From JBCCGR01 sp039029195 (GTDB lineage: Bacteria > Pseudomonadota > Alphaproteobacteria > Rhizobiales > Rhizobiaceae): a stretch of 64,000 nt of DNA. The notes below the pieces were generated by a model that did not search any database, was not told the origin of the DNA, and saw only the letters and a program-made list of their open reading frames with translations. A program made the translations under genes and the position numbers. Shown here piece by piece: positions 17,644-26,887 of the stretch (position 1 is its first letter; each line of letters opens with the position of its first letter). Location: assembly GCA_039029195.1 (NCBI GenBank), contig JBCCGR010000019.1, positions 1 to 64,000 on the forward strand. Reading direction: 5' to 3'.

Positions 17644-19341
17644 ATGGCAGACAAAAAACCGGAAACCGCTCGCAAGGGAACCGGATCATCCCAAGCTGGC
17701 AAAACTGGTGCAGGTGGCGCCGCACGTTCACGATCGCGCGCTGCTTCGACCAAAAAACCGGTCATGATCGATTTGAAGGCAGAACCTACAAAAGGTGCAA
17801 CTGAGAGCAAACCGGGCGATTCCAAAGCCGCCGGCGCAAAGCCGGAGCCGAAACCGACAAACCCATCCAATAAAGGTGCGAGCCAGCTTGAAGTAAAAAA
17901 GACTGAAGCGAGCAAACCCGAGCCGAAGGCTGCGTCAACGGCGGGAAAGACCACATCCGCTGAAAAACCGCAGCAGCAGAAGCAATCGGCACAAAAAGGA
18001 ACTGCCAAGCCAGGTTCACCCAACAAGCAAACACCGTCTGCGGCATCGAAGTCCGGCGGTGGATCAACCACGCCACCACCGCGAAAGACCGCTGATCGCT
18101 CTGGCGGAGCAGGGTTCGGAAAACTGCTTGTTGCTGCAGTTCTGGGCGGCGTGATCGCGCTTGCCGGCGCATGGATCGGGCATCTTGCAGGTCTGGTAAA
18201 TCCCATACAGTCGAGCGCTTCGGTGGAAACAATCCAAGATCTGGAAACGCGCCTTGCCGCCGCTGAAGCGCGTCTGTCAGCGCCGCAATCCGCCACGCTT
18301 TCCGATAATGACAAGTCAGCGCTGGAGGCAGCACAATCATCCGCGGCTGGAGCACAGAAAACGGCTGACGATGCTCAATCATCGGTCAGCGCCCTAAGCG
18401 AAACCGTGAATTCGACCATATCTGAAGTCATCAACCAGATTGCGAGTCTGGCTAAGGCTCAGACTGAGCTGAAAATCGCCATTTCTTCGGGTGCAGCGGG
18501 CGATGGTGCAGCGGTTTCCACACTTTCCGGGGACATCCAAAAGCTCACTGCGCGATTGACGACTTTGGCCAGCGAAGTGGACAGTTTGAAAGATCGTCCA
18601 GAGGCCACAGATGTGGATGTAGCTTCGCTTACAAAGCCGCTTGATGACAAGATTTCGACATTGTCATCCGATCTTGCGGCCTTGAGTTCGAAGATTTCTG
18701 CTCAGGAAGCAGCGCAGGGCCAAACAGCTGAAACACTCGCCGGGGTGCAGTCCGTCGTTTCTGATTTGACCGATGCCGTCACCAAACTCGACGAGCTGGC
18801 CAAAAAGCCAACAGGTGAAGACAAAGCCGCGCTGGCGATTGCTGCAAGCTCGCTGAAGACTGAAATTGACAGGGGTGGGTCATTTGCCCCGCAACTCGCT
18901 GCGCTCGAAAAGCTGAGCGGTGGCTCTGTTGATTTGTCACCTCTCAAGGCCTCTGCAGCCAGCGGTATCCCCACGCTTGCCACGCTGAAAGATCAGTTTG
19001 CATCGCTTGGTGACAAGATGATTGATGCTACTCGCCCAAAGGCAACGGGGTCGGTGATTGAAAAGCTGCTTTCGAATGCCGGCACTCTCGTGAAGGTGGA
19101 AGGTGAGGCGCCTTTGGAGGGCAACTCCACGCCAGCCATTGTTTCCCGCATCAGCGCTGCATTGGAAAAGGCTGATCTCGGCGCCGTTGAAAGCGAATGG
19201 TCGGCGTTGCCGGAAGTCGCACAGTCGCTTTCATCCGACTGGATTGCCAGTGTCCGCGCCCGCAAATCTGCTGAAACCCTGATGCAGGTCATCGTCGACA
19301 AGCTAATTTCCGACATTACTCCTGCAGCGTCCAACGGATAG
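17644..19341 (+). CDS. Mic60/mitofilin-like inner-membrane protein (COG4223)
   Basis: About 565 residues. The first 155 are Lys/Pro/Ala/Ser-rich and disordered, then one membrane helix (about 160-182, GKLLVAAVLGGVIALAGAWIG), a long Ala/Ser/Glu-rich coiled coil (about 190-395), and a C-terminal mitofilin-type helical domain with AALEKADLGAVESEWSALP. Position between hemD and hemY is the known alphaproteobacterial setting of Mic60 homologs, linked to intracytoplasmic membrane shaping and outer-membrane contacts. ATG at 17644 follows GGACGAG; an in-frame ATG at 17599 would add 15 residues. Function here rests on context plus architecture, since the sequence itself is low in complexity. Confidence 0.8.
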   Translation: MADKKPETARKGTGSSQAGKTGAGGAARSRSRAASTKKPVMIDLKAEPTKGATESKPGDSKAAGAKPEPKPTNPSNKGASQLEVKKTEASKPEPKAASTAGKTTSAEKPQQQKQSAQKGTAKPGSPNKQTPSAASKSGGGSTTPPPRKTADRSGGAGFGKLLVAAVLGGVIALAGAWIGHLAGLVNPIQSSASVETIQDLETRLAAAEARLSAPQSATLSDNDKSALEAAQSSAAGAQKTADDAQSSVSALSETVNSTISEVINQIASLAKAQTELKIAISSGAAGDGAAVSTLSGDIQKLTARLTTLASEVDSLKDRPEATDVDVASLTKPLDDKISTLSSDLAALSSKISAQEAAQGQTAETLAGVQSVVSDLTDAVTKLDELAKKPTGEDKAALAIAASSLKTEIDRGGSFAPQLAALEKLSGGSVDLSPLKASAASGIPTLATLKDQFASLGDKMIDATRPKATGSVIEKLLSNAGTLVKVEGEAPLEGNSTPAIVSRISAALEKADLGAVESEWSALPEVAQSLSSDWIASVRARKSAETLMQVIVDKLISDITPAASNG

Positions 19342-19350
19342 AGCCATTCC

Positions 19351-21075
19351 ATGATCCGCACTGCCATTTTCTTTCTTGTTGTTTTTGCACTGGCTGTTGG
19401 CTTCGGGCTTCTTGCTGACCGTCCGGGCGATGTCGAGATCACTTGGCTCGGCTATCAGTTCAAAACGTCCATGATGACTGCGATGGTCGTAATTGTTGCA
19501 CTGATTGCTTCTATCATGATCACCTGGTGGCTTTTGTCATCGATCTGGAATTCACCAAAGCTGTTTGCCAATTGGCGAAAGGGGCGTCGCCGTGACCGCG
19601 GCTATGCGGCTCTTTCCAAGGGACTGGTGGCCGCTGGTGCCGGTGATCAGTCTGCCGCGCGATTGCTCGCAAAACAGTCAGGCAAGCTTTTGAAAGACGA
19701 GCCACTGGTCGCTTTGCTTGATGCGCAAACAGCCATTCTGGAGGGCAATCACGAGCTCGCACGCGAACGGTTTGAGGAGATGCTGGCAAACCCCGACACA
19801 CGGTTGTTAGGCCTGCGCGGTCTTTTCATTGAATCCGAAAAGCTTGGTGACAGATCCGCCTCACAGCATTTTGCGAAGGAAGCCTTTGAACTGGCTCCAA
19901 CCACCGGTTGGGCGGCACAAGCCGTTCTGCGTAATCAGTCCACGGATGGGGATTGGGAAGGCGCACTTCTGACACTTGAAAGCAACAAGTCGGCTGGGCT
20001 TGAGGATCAAAAGGCTGCAAATCGGAAGAAAGCAGTGCTGCTGACGGCACGTGCGATGGCCGCCGAGGCCAGCGAACCGGACAAGGCGCGCACATGGGCC
20101 TTCGCCGCGCACAAGCTAGAACCGTCACTGGTTCCTGCGGTCGTGGTCGGGGCCCGTCTTGCCAGCCGAGCTGGCGAAATGCGCAAAGCCACAAAGATGC
20201 TTGAGACGAGTTGGAAGCTGTCACCGCATCCCGACATTGCGGATGCTTATGTGCATGTGCGCAGCGGTGATTCCACACTGGATCGTTTGAAACGCGCAAA
20301 AGCGTTGGCGTCAAAGCGTCAAAACCATCCTGAGGGGCAGTTTGCAGTTGCCCAGGCAGCAATTGATGCCAGCGAATGGGATGAGGCGCGCAAGGCCATG
20401 GAACCGATTATTCGCGAAGTGCCGACAGAGCGTGCCTGCCTGTTGATGGCAGATATTGAAGAGGGTCAGTTTGGAGCAACGGGCCGCGTGCGAGACTGGC
20501 TTTCCCGTGCGGTTCGATCGCCACGCGATGCAGTCTGGACCGCCGATGGCCACATTTCCGAAGAGTGGGCGCCAATTTCACCGGTCACGGGTCGACTGGA
20601 CGCATTTGAGTGGAAAGTGCCGGTGGAACAAATCGGTGCCGGCGATCATGTGGAAGACTATTCCGAGTTTGTGCACATGAAAGCGCCCGAACCAGAACCG
20701 GCTTCTTCTCCGCAGGACAGTGAAGATGTGAAGTCCATCGAAGCGACGCCGGATGTGGAGGAGGCCATCGTTATCGAAGCGAAGCCTGTTGCTTCTGAAA
20801 AAACCGAAGTGGTTGAGGAGCCCAAACCGGCCTCGGAAGAGCCTGCGAAAGCAGCTGAACCAGAGCAAGCGAAGGAAAAATCCGACCATCAGCCTGTTGT
20901 TTCAAAACCCGCTGAACCCGATCCTCAAGGAGAGCCTGCGCCGCCTGCACAGGCGGTTGAAGCAGCGGAGCAAAAAGCCAAGCGAATGATGAAACAGCGG
21001 CCCGACGATCCTGGCGTTCCGGGAGCGAACGGGGCGAAGGTCGAAGAAAAGCGCGGCTTTTTGGGATTGTTTTGA
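19351..21075 (+). CDS. hemY: HemY-type TPR membrane protein
   Basis: 574 residues, nine bases after the Mic60-like gene. Two N-terminal membrane segments (about 1-20 and 43-65) frame the HemY_N signature (VEITWLGYQFKTS), followed by tetratricopeptide helices (about 90-380). A long acidic/proline/lysine-rich C-terminus (about 440-560) is probably disordered and ends with GFLGLF. HemY proteins are linked to the heme pathway genetically, but no catalytic activity is established; they are distinct from Bacillus HemY oxidase. The tail is longer than in the E. coli protein, as is usual in alphaproteobacteria. Confidence 0.9.
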   Translation: MIRTAIFFLVVFALAVGFGLLADRPGDVEITWLGYQFKTSMMTAMVVIVALIASIMITWWLLSSIWNSPKLFANWRKGRRRDRGYAALSKGLVAAGAGDQSAARLLAKQSGKLLKDEPLVALLDAQTAILEGNHELARERFEEMLANPDTRLLGLRGLFIESEKLGDRSASQHFAKEAFELAPTTGWAAQAVLRNQSTDGDWEGALLTLESNKSAGLEDQKAANRKKAVLLTARAMAAEASEPDKARTWAFAAHKLEPSLVPAVVVGARLASRAGEMRKATKMLETSWKLSPHPDIADAYVHVRSGDSTLDRLKRAKALASKRQNHPEGQFAVAQAAIDASEWDEARKAMEPIIREVPTERACLLMADIEEGQFGATGRVRDWLSRAVRSPRDAVWTADGHISEEWAPISPVTGRLDAFEWKVPVEQIGAGDHVEDYSEFVHMKAPEPEPASSPQDSEDVKSIEATPDVEEAIVIEAKPVASEKTEVVEEPKPASEEPAKAAEPEQAKEKSDHQPVVSKPAEPDPQGEPAPPAQAVEAAEQKAKRMMKQRPDDPGVPGANGAKVEEKRGFLGLF

Positions 21076-21161
21076 GCTCAAGCGGCTCTGGTTTTATTGG
21101 TTCCAAATCTGCCGGTTTAAACCCTTGAATTTGACCGCAGAAACCGAGACGCTTCTGCATC

Positions 21162-22364
21162 ATGCACCTAACGATTCCCAATGATAAGGCTCGCCAACTG
21201 ATCCTGCATTTACAGGGTCTGTTTGAGCCACCACATCTTCACCAGTCACGCGAGGCGCTACACGCGCAAATCTGCAATCTTGGCTATGTTCAGGTTGATT
21301 CCATTCAGTGGGTGGAACGTGCGCATCACATGATTCTCTATGCGCGCAATCAGACGTACCGCCCAAAACAGCTCAAGGTTCTGCTAGAGAAAGACTGTTT
21401 GCTGTTTGAAAACTGGACTCACGATGCCTCCATCATCCCGAGTGCCTACTTTCGCTACTGGCGGCACAAGTTCTCGCGCGATGCGCCTGTTCTGAAAACC
21501 AAATTCGTCATTTGGCAGGGGGATGGTTTTCTGGGGCAATGCGATGCGCTGGTTGAGCGGATTGCCAAGGGCGGACCTTTGCGTTCGCGAGAGATTGAAA
21601 AGCCGTCTGGCGCAAAGCTTGAAATGTGGCAGTGGCATGAGGGCAAGGCCGCGCTTGAATATCTGTGGCGCACCGGACAACTCGGAATTTCCGGCCGCGA
21701 TGGCTTTCAGAAAATCTATGACCTCACCCATAACTGTTTGAACGCGAGTTGCTACGAGGCTGGCGTCAGCCACGACGAGTTTATCGACTGGGCCTGCAGC
21801 AGTGCGATTGAGCGGTTGGGGTTTGGGTCTGCCGGTGACATCTCTCGTTTCTGGAATCTGGTGAGCATCGACGAGGTGAAGGCATGGCTTGAAGGGCCCG
21901 GTGCCGCTCTGACAACGAGCGTGCTTGTTGAACCTCGCAATGGAGAAAAGCCGCGCGAGCAGGTGGCACGGGTTGATATCGAGGATGCGCTAAGCGTGAT
22001 TGCCGATCCACCACAGCGGGTCAGGGCTCTTTCGCCATTTGACCCAGTGATCCGCAACCGCAATCGGCTGGAATGGCTTTTTGGTTTCGATTACCGGATT
22101 GAAATTTACGTGCCTGAGGTCAAACGAAAGTGGGGATATTATGTCTTTCCCCTGCTTGAGAAGGATCGGATCATCGGGCGCATTGATATGAGGGCGGACC
22201 GCAAGGCTGACCGCCTTAGTGTGAAGAAGCTGTGGCTCGAACCGGGCGTAAAACCTGCCGCTCATCGGCTGGAGAAAATTTCCGGTGAGCTGGTGCGTCA
22301 GGCGCGGTTGGCGAGAGTATCAGATGTGGATTGGGATGGTGCGATAGCGCCATATCCTAGCTAG
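21162..22364 (+). CDS. YcaQ/AlkX-type winged-helix DNA glycosylase
   Basis: 400 residues. COG3214 proteins are winged-helix DNA glycosylases that excise bulky alkylated bases and unhook crosslinks. The catalytic motif distinguishes subgroups: here it reads QVD (LGYVQVDSIQWV near residue 40), the AlkX/YcaQ form, rather than the QxQ of AlkZ. The later segments RALSPFDPVIRNRNRLEWLFGFDYRIEIYV and YVFPLLEKDRIIGRIDMRADRK are typical of the family. It has no operon partners: hemY lies 86 bases upstream and a CoA-transferase gene downstream. The ribosome site before the ATG is poor. Confidence 0.87.
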   Translation: MHLTIPNDKARQLILHLQGLFEPPHLHQSREALHAQICNLGYVQVDSIQWVERAHHMILYARNQTYRPKQLKVLLEKDCLLFENWTHDASIIPSAYFRYWRHKFSRDAPVLKTKFVIWQGDGFLGQCDALVERIAKGGPLRSREIEKPSGAKLEMWQWHEGKAALEYLWRTGQLGISGRDGFQKIYDLTHNCLNASCYEAGVSHDEFIDWACSSAIERLGFGSAGDISRFWNLVSIDEVKAWLEGPGAALTTSVLVEPRNGEKPREQVARVDIEDALSVIADPPQRVRALSPFDPVIRNRNRLEWLFGFDYRIEIYVPEVKRKWGYYVFPLLEKDRIIGRIDMRADRKADRLSVKKLWLEPGVKPAAHRLEKISGELVRQARLARVSDVDWDGAIAPYPS

Positions 22365-22483
22365 CGAGACCGCATCACACCGCTCCTATCAAAAGGTTGA
22401 TTGTGCGTTTTCTCTTGCCTCATGGACTTGTCCAACCGGCTTCGCCATCATGACGGGAACACAATTGCTGCAGGAGAATTCTG

Positions 22484-23653
22484 ATGCCCGGACCGCTTTC
22501 TGGCGTGCGCGTTATTGATCTCACTTCGATGATATCGGGCCCCACGACCACCATGATCCTCGCCGATCAGGGTGCGGATGTGATCAAGGTGGAGAACCCC
22601 AATGGCGGTGATCATACGCGCAATGTCTCGACCCGGCGCAACGGATTTTCAGCGTCCTTTGTCAACAACAACCGCAACAAACGTTCCGCCGCATTGAACT
22701 TGAAAACGTCTGCCGGGGTGGATGCGTTGAAGCGGCTGACCGCCGGGGCCGATGTGTTTGTTCAGAATTTTCGTCCCGGTGTGGCTGAACGCATAGGAGT
22801 GGGCGAAGCGGCGATTCGCGACATCGCGCCGGACATCATCTATGTTTCAATTTCCGGATTTGGTGATCAGGGACCTTATTCGCAAAAGCCGGTTTATGAT
22901 CCGCTTGTGCAAGCGCTGTCCGGGCTGACCACGATACAGGCCGGATCCGACGAAGATCGACCCAGGCTGGTTCGTACCATCTTGCCCGACAAATTGTCGG
23001 GTTATTCGGCGTCACAGTCCATTTGCGCTGCCTTGTTTCACAGGGAACGGACAGGTGAAGGGCAGCACATCAAGCTTGCCATGCTGGATGCTGTTGTGAG
23101 TTTTTTGTGGGGTTCCGATATGGGTGGCCATACCTTTGTCGGTGACGAGCTTGAGCGGGAAACGGCGCAGAGTTTCATCGACCTCATTTATGAAACTCTG
23201 GACGGTTATATCTCAGTGGCTGTGCAAGCGGACAAAGAATGGGCAGGCTTGTGCCGGGCGTTTGAAAGACCGGAATGGATCAAAGACGCACGGTTTTTGA
23301 CCGCACGCTTGCGCAACAAAAACATTGATGAACGGCTCGCTTTGACACAGGAGATGCTGCAGACCCGCACCGGTGCCGAGTGGCTGGCGCGGCTGGAAGC
23401 CGAAGACGTTCCTTGCGCGCCGGTTCTGACCAGAAGCGATGTGATCCGGCACCCGCAGATTGTTGCCAATGCCCTGGTGGTGGAAAATGACCACCCGATT
23501 GCTGGCACATTGCGCCAGACCCGACCGGCCCCTGTATTCTCCAAAACCAAACCGGAATACCGGGTTCCGGCTCCCGCGTTAGGGGAGCACACGGAAGAAC
23601 TGCTGCGAGAAGCAGGTCTGTCAGACGCGGAGATTACCGCTGCGGCTGGTTGA
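22484..23653 (+). CDS. CaiB/BaiF-family (class III) CoA-transferase
   Basis: 389 residues. Class III CoA-transferases move CoA between acyl groups through an aspartyl intermediate. The N-terminal signature GVRVIDLTSMISGP, the VQNFRPGVAERIG segment, the ISGFGDQGPY segment, and the catalytic aspartate in KLAMLDAVVSF (near 205) are clear. CAGGAG precedes the ATG at 22484. No beta-oxidation or acyl-CoA genes flank it, so the substrate pair is unknown; formyl-, succinyl- or carnitine-type substrates are all possible within the family. Confidence 0.92.
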   Translation: MPGPLSGVRVIDLTSMISGPTTTMILADQGADVIKVENPNGGDHTRNVSTRRNGFSASFVNNNRNKRSAALNLKTSAGVDALKRLTAGADVFVQNFRPGVAERIGVGEAAIRDIAPDIIYVSISGFGDQGPYSQKPVYDPLVQALSGLTTIQAGSDEDRPRLVRTILPDKLSGYSASQSICAALFHRERTGEGQHIKLAMLDAVVSFLWGSDMGGHTFVGDELERETAQSFIDLIYETLDGYISVAVQADKEWAGLCRAFERPEWIKDARFLTARLRNKNIDERLALTQEMLQTRTGAEWLARLEAEDVPCAPVLTRSDVIRHPQIVANALVVENDHPIAGTLRQTRPAPVFSKTKPEYRVPAPALGEHTEELLREAGLSDAEITAAAG

Positions 23654-23656
23654 TTG

Positions 23657-24103
23657 CTACCAGCTTCGCTTGGGCCCGTTGTCGATGTGGAAGTGGCCTG
23701 TGCGACGGTAATAGGAGATGCCGCCAACTGTCCGTTGTCGCCGCAGATATCGCCAGACTGAGCGGCGCGGTGCGCGAACCTTGAAGTCCGCAGCGCGGCA
23801 TTTCTTGTGGTAGGACTTCTTGGCGCCACCAACCTTGCGGTTGTACCAGGGCGAGCGATATGTGGAGTAGACGACCACGTCGCCATATTTGCTCGCCACC
23901 TTGCGCAGCGTGCGTTTGATGCCCCAGGGCAAACACCAGGATGTTGCCTTGTAGACAACACGCCCTTTGGAAAACGGGTTGAGGCTTGGGAAAGACGCAC
24001 ACGCACTCACCCCAATGGCAATCGCCACCATCACAAAGACGGTTCTTAAAAACTGAGGTGATGCACGCCCAATGGACGCGGAGGGTGTTGATGGATTGGC
24101 CAT
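23657..24103 (-). CDS. M15/YcbK-like peptidase-fold lipoprotein
   Basis: 148 residues. The leader ends in a lipobox (GVSAC), so the mature protein should be lipid-anchored. The C-terminal half contains the M15-type metal site pattern: SYHKKCRAADFKV (His and Asp) and GHFHIDNG (His), as in DUF882/YcbK proteins that resemble D-Ala-D-Ala carboxypeptidases. Activity on peptidoglycan is inference. The ATG at 24103 is preferred over a TTG at 24109. The stop is three bases from the CoA-transferase stop, so the genes converge tightly. Confidence 0.75.
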   Translation of the reverse strand: MANPSTPSASIGRASPQFLRTVFVMVAIAIGVSACASFPSLNPFSKGRVVYKATSWCLPWGIKRTLRKVASKYGDVVVYSTYRSPWYNRKVGGAKKSYHKKCRAADFKVRAPRRSVWRYLRRQRTVGGISYYRRTGHFHIDNGPKRSW

Positions 24104-24302
24104 ACGCAAAACTCACTCGCCGGTTGGCCGGATTTTCGCGCAGGATCATTAAAATTTGGATCAAATTGATGGTTAACAGGAAACCAATGCTTCACCATCT
24201 TGAGTTCGCTCGTTGCTTGGGCAATTCTGCTGACGGGCAGGATCAAACAATACAACCCAGCTCGGAATATCATCCGATCCTGGGCAAGTCGGGAGAGGAC
24301 AA

Positions 24303-24719
24303 ATGGAATTTTCAGGGGTGAACTATATCGCTATTCTGGTGTCGGCTGTTGCAGCGATGGCCATAGGTGCCGCTTGGTATTCAACGCTCGCCAAGCAATG
24401 GGTGGCCGCTGTCGGGTTTTCGCAGGAACAGATTGATGAAGTCGAGAATGGCGGCAATCCTATCATCTACGTCTTTGCCGCGCTCAGCCATCTGGTGATG
24501 GCCTATTTTCTGGCTGGCGTCATTGGACACCTTGGGCAGGTGACAATCTCGGGCGGGCTGACCACTGCCTTCTTCCTATGGCTTGGATTTGTTGTCACAA
24601 CCATGATTGTCAATCATCGCTTTCAAATGAAACCATGGTCGCTAACGATCATTGACGCTGGTCACTATTTGGCGGTTCTTCTCGTGCAGGGTGCGATCAT
24701 CGGCTGGTTCGGCGTGTAA
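24303..24719 (+). CDS. DUF1761 family membrane protein
   Basis: 138 residues with four hydrophobic segments. The start VNYIAILVSAVAAMAIGAAWYS is characteristic of DUF1761 proteins, whose role is unknown. A strong GGGAGAGGA site precedes the ATG at 24303. It sits alone between a convergent pair and acs; the 158 bases to acs probably hold the acs promoter. Confidence 0.82.
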   Translation: MEFSGVNYIAILVSAVAAMAIGAAWYSTLAKQWVAAVGFSQEQIDEVENGGNPIIYVFAALSHLVMAYFLAGVIGHLGQVTISGGLTTAFFLWLGFVVTTMIVNHRFQMKPWSLTIIDAGHYLAVLLVQGAIIGWFGV

Positions 24720-24877
24720 GCCGGCGACAAAAGTCTGACAACAGCAATCTATCACAACAACCGATGGTTCGGGGCGACCCCTGCGCAAGTCGAATGGACG
24801 GCTGCTCGTCAACCCTGTTATCAGGCTCGTGATTTGAGTAGGACCAGTGTCGCCATTTATGGTGGAAGGAGGCAAAA

Positions 24878-26836
24878 ATGAGTGATGAAAATCTCTATCC
24901 CGTTCCTGAGGAAATCGCAGCCAAAGCGCATATTGACAAAGCCAAGTATGACGAGATGTATCAGGCCAGCGTGTCTGATCCTGAGGGCTTTTGGGGCGAG
25001 CAGGGGCAGCGCCTCGACTGGATGAAGCCTTATTCCATCGTCAAAAACACCACTTACGAATATCCCGATGTTTCGATCAAGTGGTTTGAAGACGGCATGC
25101 TGAACGTTTCTACCAACTGTATTGACCGGCATCTGGCTAGCCGCGGTGATCAGTTTGCGATCATCTGGGAGGGTGATGATCCGGCAGATGATGCCAAAAT
25201 CACCTACAAGGAACTACACGGCCATGTATGCCGCCTGGCCAACGCGATGAAAACGCTAGGCGTAAAAAAAGGCGACCGGGTCACCATCTATATGCCCATG
25301 ATTCCGGAAGCGGCTTACGCAATGCTTGCCAGCGCACGCATTGGTGCCGTTCACTCCATCGTATTCGGCGGTTTTTCCCCGGACGCTCTTGCTGGACGGA
25401 TTGAAGACTGTGAATCCAATTTTATCATCACCGCCGATGAAGGCCTGCGCGGTGGACGATCCGTACCGCTGAAAGCCAACACCGACGCGGCAATCGATAT
25501 CGCGGCAAAGAACGGCGCCACCGTGAATAACGTTCTCGTGGTCAAGCGCACGGGCGGCGATGTGGCCTGGGATGATAGCCGCGATGTCTGGTATCACGAG
25601 GCTGTCGATGCAGCTTCTGATGATTGTCCGCCAGAAGAAATGAACGCGGAAGATCCGCTGTTCATTCTCTACACTTCGGGTTCAACCGGCAAGCCAAAGG
25701 GCGTGCTGCATACAACGGGCGGTTATCTTGTTTGGGCAGCCATGACCCACGAATTTGTCTTCGACTATCACGAAGGTGATATCTACTGGTGCACCGCCGA
25801 TGTGGGTTGGGTGACCGGTCACTCATACATCGTCTATGGACCGCTTGCGAACGCCGCAACCACGCTCATGTTCGAAGGTGTGCCGAACTACCCCACGAAT
25901 GCTCGCTTCTGGGAAGTGTGCGACAAGCATCAGGTGAACACATTTTACACCGCGCCAACCGCCATTCGCGCGCTGATGCAGGCTGGTGATGAACCGGTGA
26001 AGTCCACTTCACGATCTTCTTTGCGACTTCTTGGTACAGTGGGTGAGCCCATCAATCCAGAAGCCTGGGAATGGTACTATCATGTTGTGGGCGAAGGCCG
26101 ATCTCCCATCGTCGACACATGGTGGCAGACTGAAACCGGTGGCCATATGATCACGCCTTTGCCGGGCGCGACCGCTCTGAAACCGGGTTCGGCAACGTTG
26201 CCGTTCTTCGGTGTTCAGCCACAGATTGTCGACAATGACGGCAATCCGCTTGAAGGCGCGACCGAAGGCAATCTGTGTATTGTCGATTCATGGCCAGGCC
26301 AGATGCGCACCGTTTATGGTGACCATGAGCGGTTCGTACAGACCTACTTCTCGACGTACAAAGGCAAGTACTTTACCGGGGACGGCTGTCGCCGTGATGA
26401 AGACGGCTACTATTGGATCACCGGTCGGGTGGATGATGTCATCAACATTTCCGGTCACCGCATGGGAACAGCCGAGGTGGAATCTGCGCTGGTGGCCCAT
26501 AACACCGTGTCGGAAGCTGCAGTAGTTGGCTATCCGCACGACATCAAAGGGCAAGGCATTTACTGCTACGTCACTCTGATGGCGGGTGTCGTCGGCGACG
26601 ATGATCTTCGTAAGGAACTGGTGAAACAGGTTCGCTCCGAAATCGGGCCTATCGCGTCTCCCGATAAAATCCAGTTTGCACCTGGCCTGCCGAAGACCCG
26701 TTCAGGCAAAATCATGCGCCGTATTTTGCGCAAGATCGCCGAAGACGACTTCGGTGCCCTCGGAGACACATCCACGCTTGCTGATCCAGCGGTGGTCGAT
26801 GATCTCATCGAAAACCGTCAGAACAAAAAGGGCTAA
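24878..26836 (+). CDS. acs: Acetyl-CoA synthetase
   Basis: 652 residues, the full family length. It activates acetate to acetyl-CoA via acetyl-AMP in the cytoplasm. The A3 loop YTSGSTGKPKG, TWWQTETGGHMI, the hinge GRVDDVINISGHRMGT, and the C-terminal PKTRSGKIMRRILR with the acetylation-regulated lysine are all present. AAGGAGG lies five bases before the ATG. With malate synthase G in the same window it gives an acetate-use route that can feed the PHA genes. It is monocistronic and convergent with the sugar operon. Confidence 0.98.
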   Translation: MSDENLYPVPEEIAAKAHIDKAKYDEMYQASVSDPEGFWGEQGQRLDWMKPYSIVKNTTYEYPDVSIKWFEDGMLNVSTNCIDRHLASRGDQFAIIWEGDDPADDAKITYKELHGHVCRLANAMKTLGVKKGDRVTIYMPMIPEAAYAMLASARIGAVHSIVFGGFSPDALAGRIEDCESNFIITADEGLRGGRSVPLKANTDAAIDIAAKNGATVNNVLVVKRTGGDVAWDDSRDVWYHEAVDAASDDCPPEEMNAEDPLFILYTSGSTGKPKGVLHTTGGYLVWAAMTHEFVFDYHEGDIYWCTADVGWVTGHSYIVYGPLANAATTLMFEGVPNYPTNARFWEVCDKHQVNTFYTAPTAIRALMQAGDEPVKSTSRSSLRLLGTVGEPINPEAWEWYYHVVGEGRSPIVDTWWQTETGGHMITPLPGATALKPGSATLPFFGVQPQIVDNDGNPLEGATEGNLCIVDSWPGQMRTVYGDHERFVQTYFSTYKGKYFTGDGCRRDEDGYYWITGRVDDVINISGHRMGTAEVESALVAHNTVSEAAVVGYPHDIKGQGIYCYVTLMAGVVGDDDLRKELVKQVRSEIGPIASPDKIQFAPGLPKTRSGKIMRRILRKIAEDDFGALGDTSTLADPAVVDDLIENRQNKKG

Positions 26837-26887
26837 TCCCTCCGAACAGATCCGAGAGCCCGATTGCGGGGCTGTCGGGCGCTCGAC

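Noticed and set aside
17631..18314. Minus-strand open frame opposite the Mic60-like gene
   Set aside because: Low-complexity shadow of a Lys/Pro/Ala-rich coding region.
26840..26885. Imperfect GC-rich inverted sequence between acs and the sugar operon
   Set aside because: The stem needs a two-base bulge and lacks a T-tract; may still be a weak bidirectional terminator.
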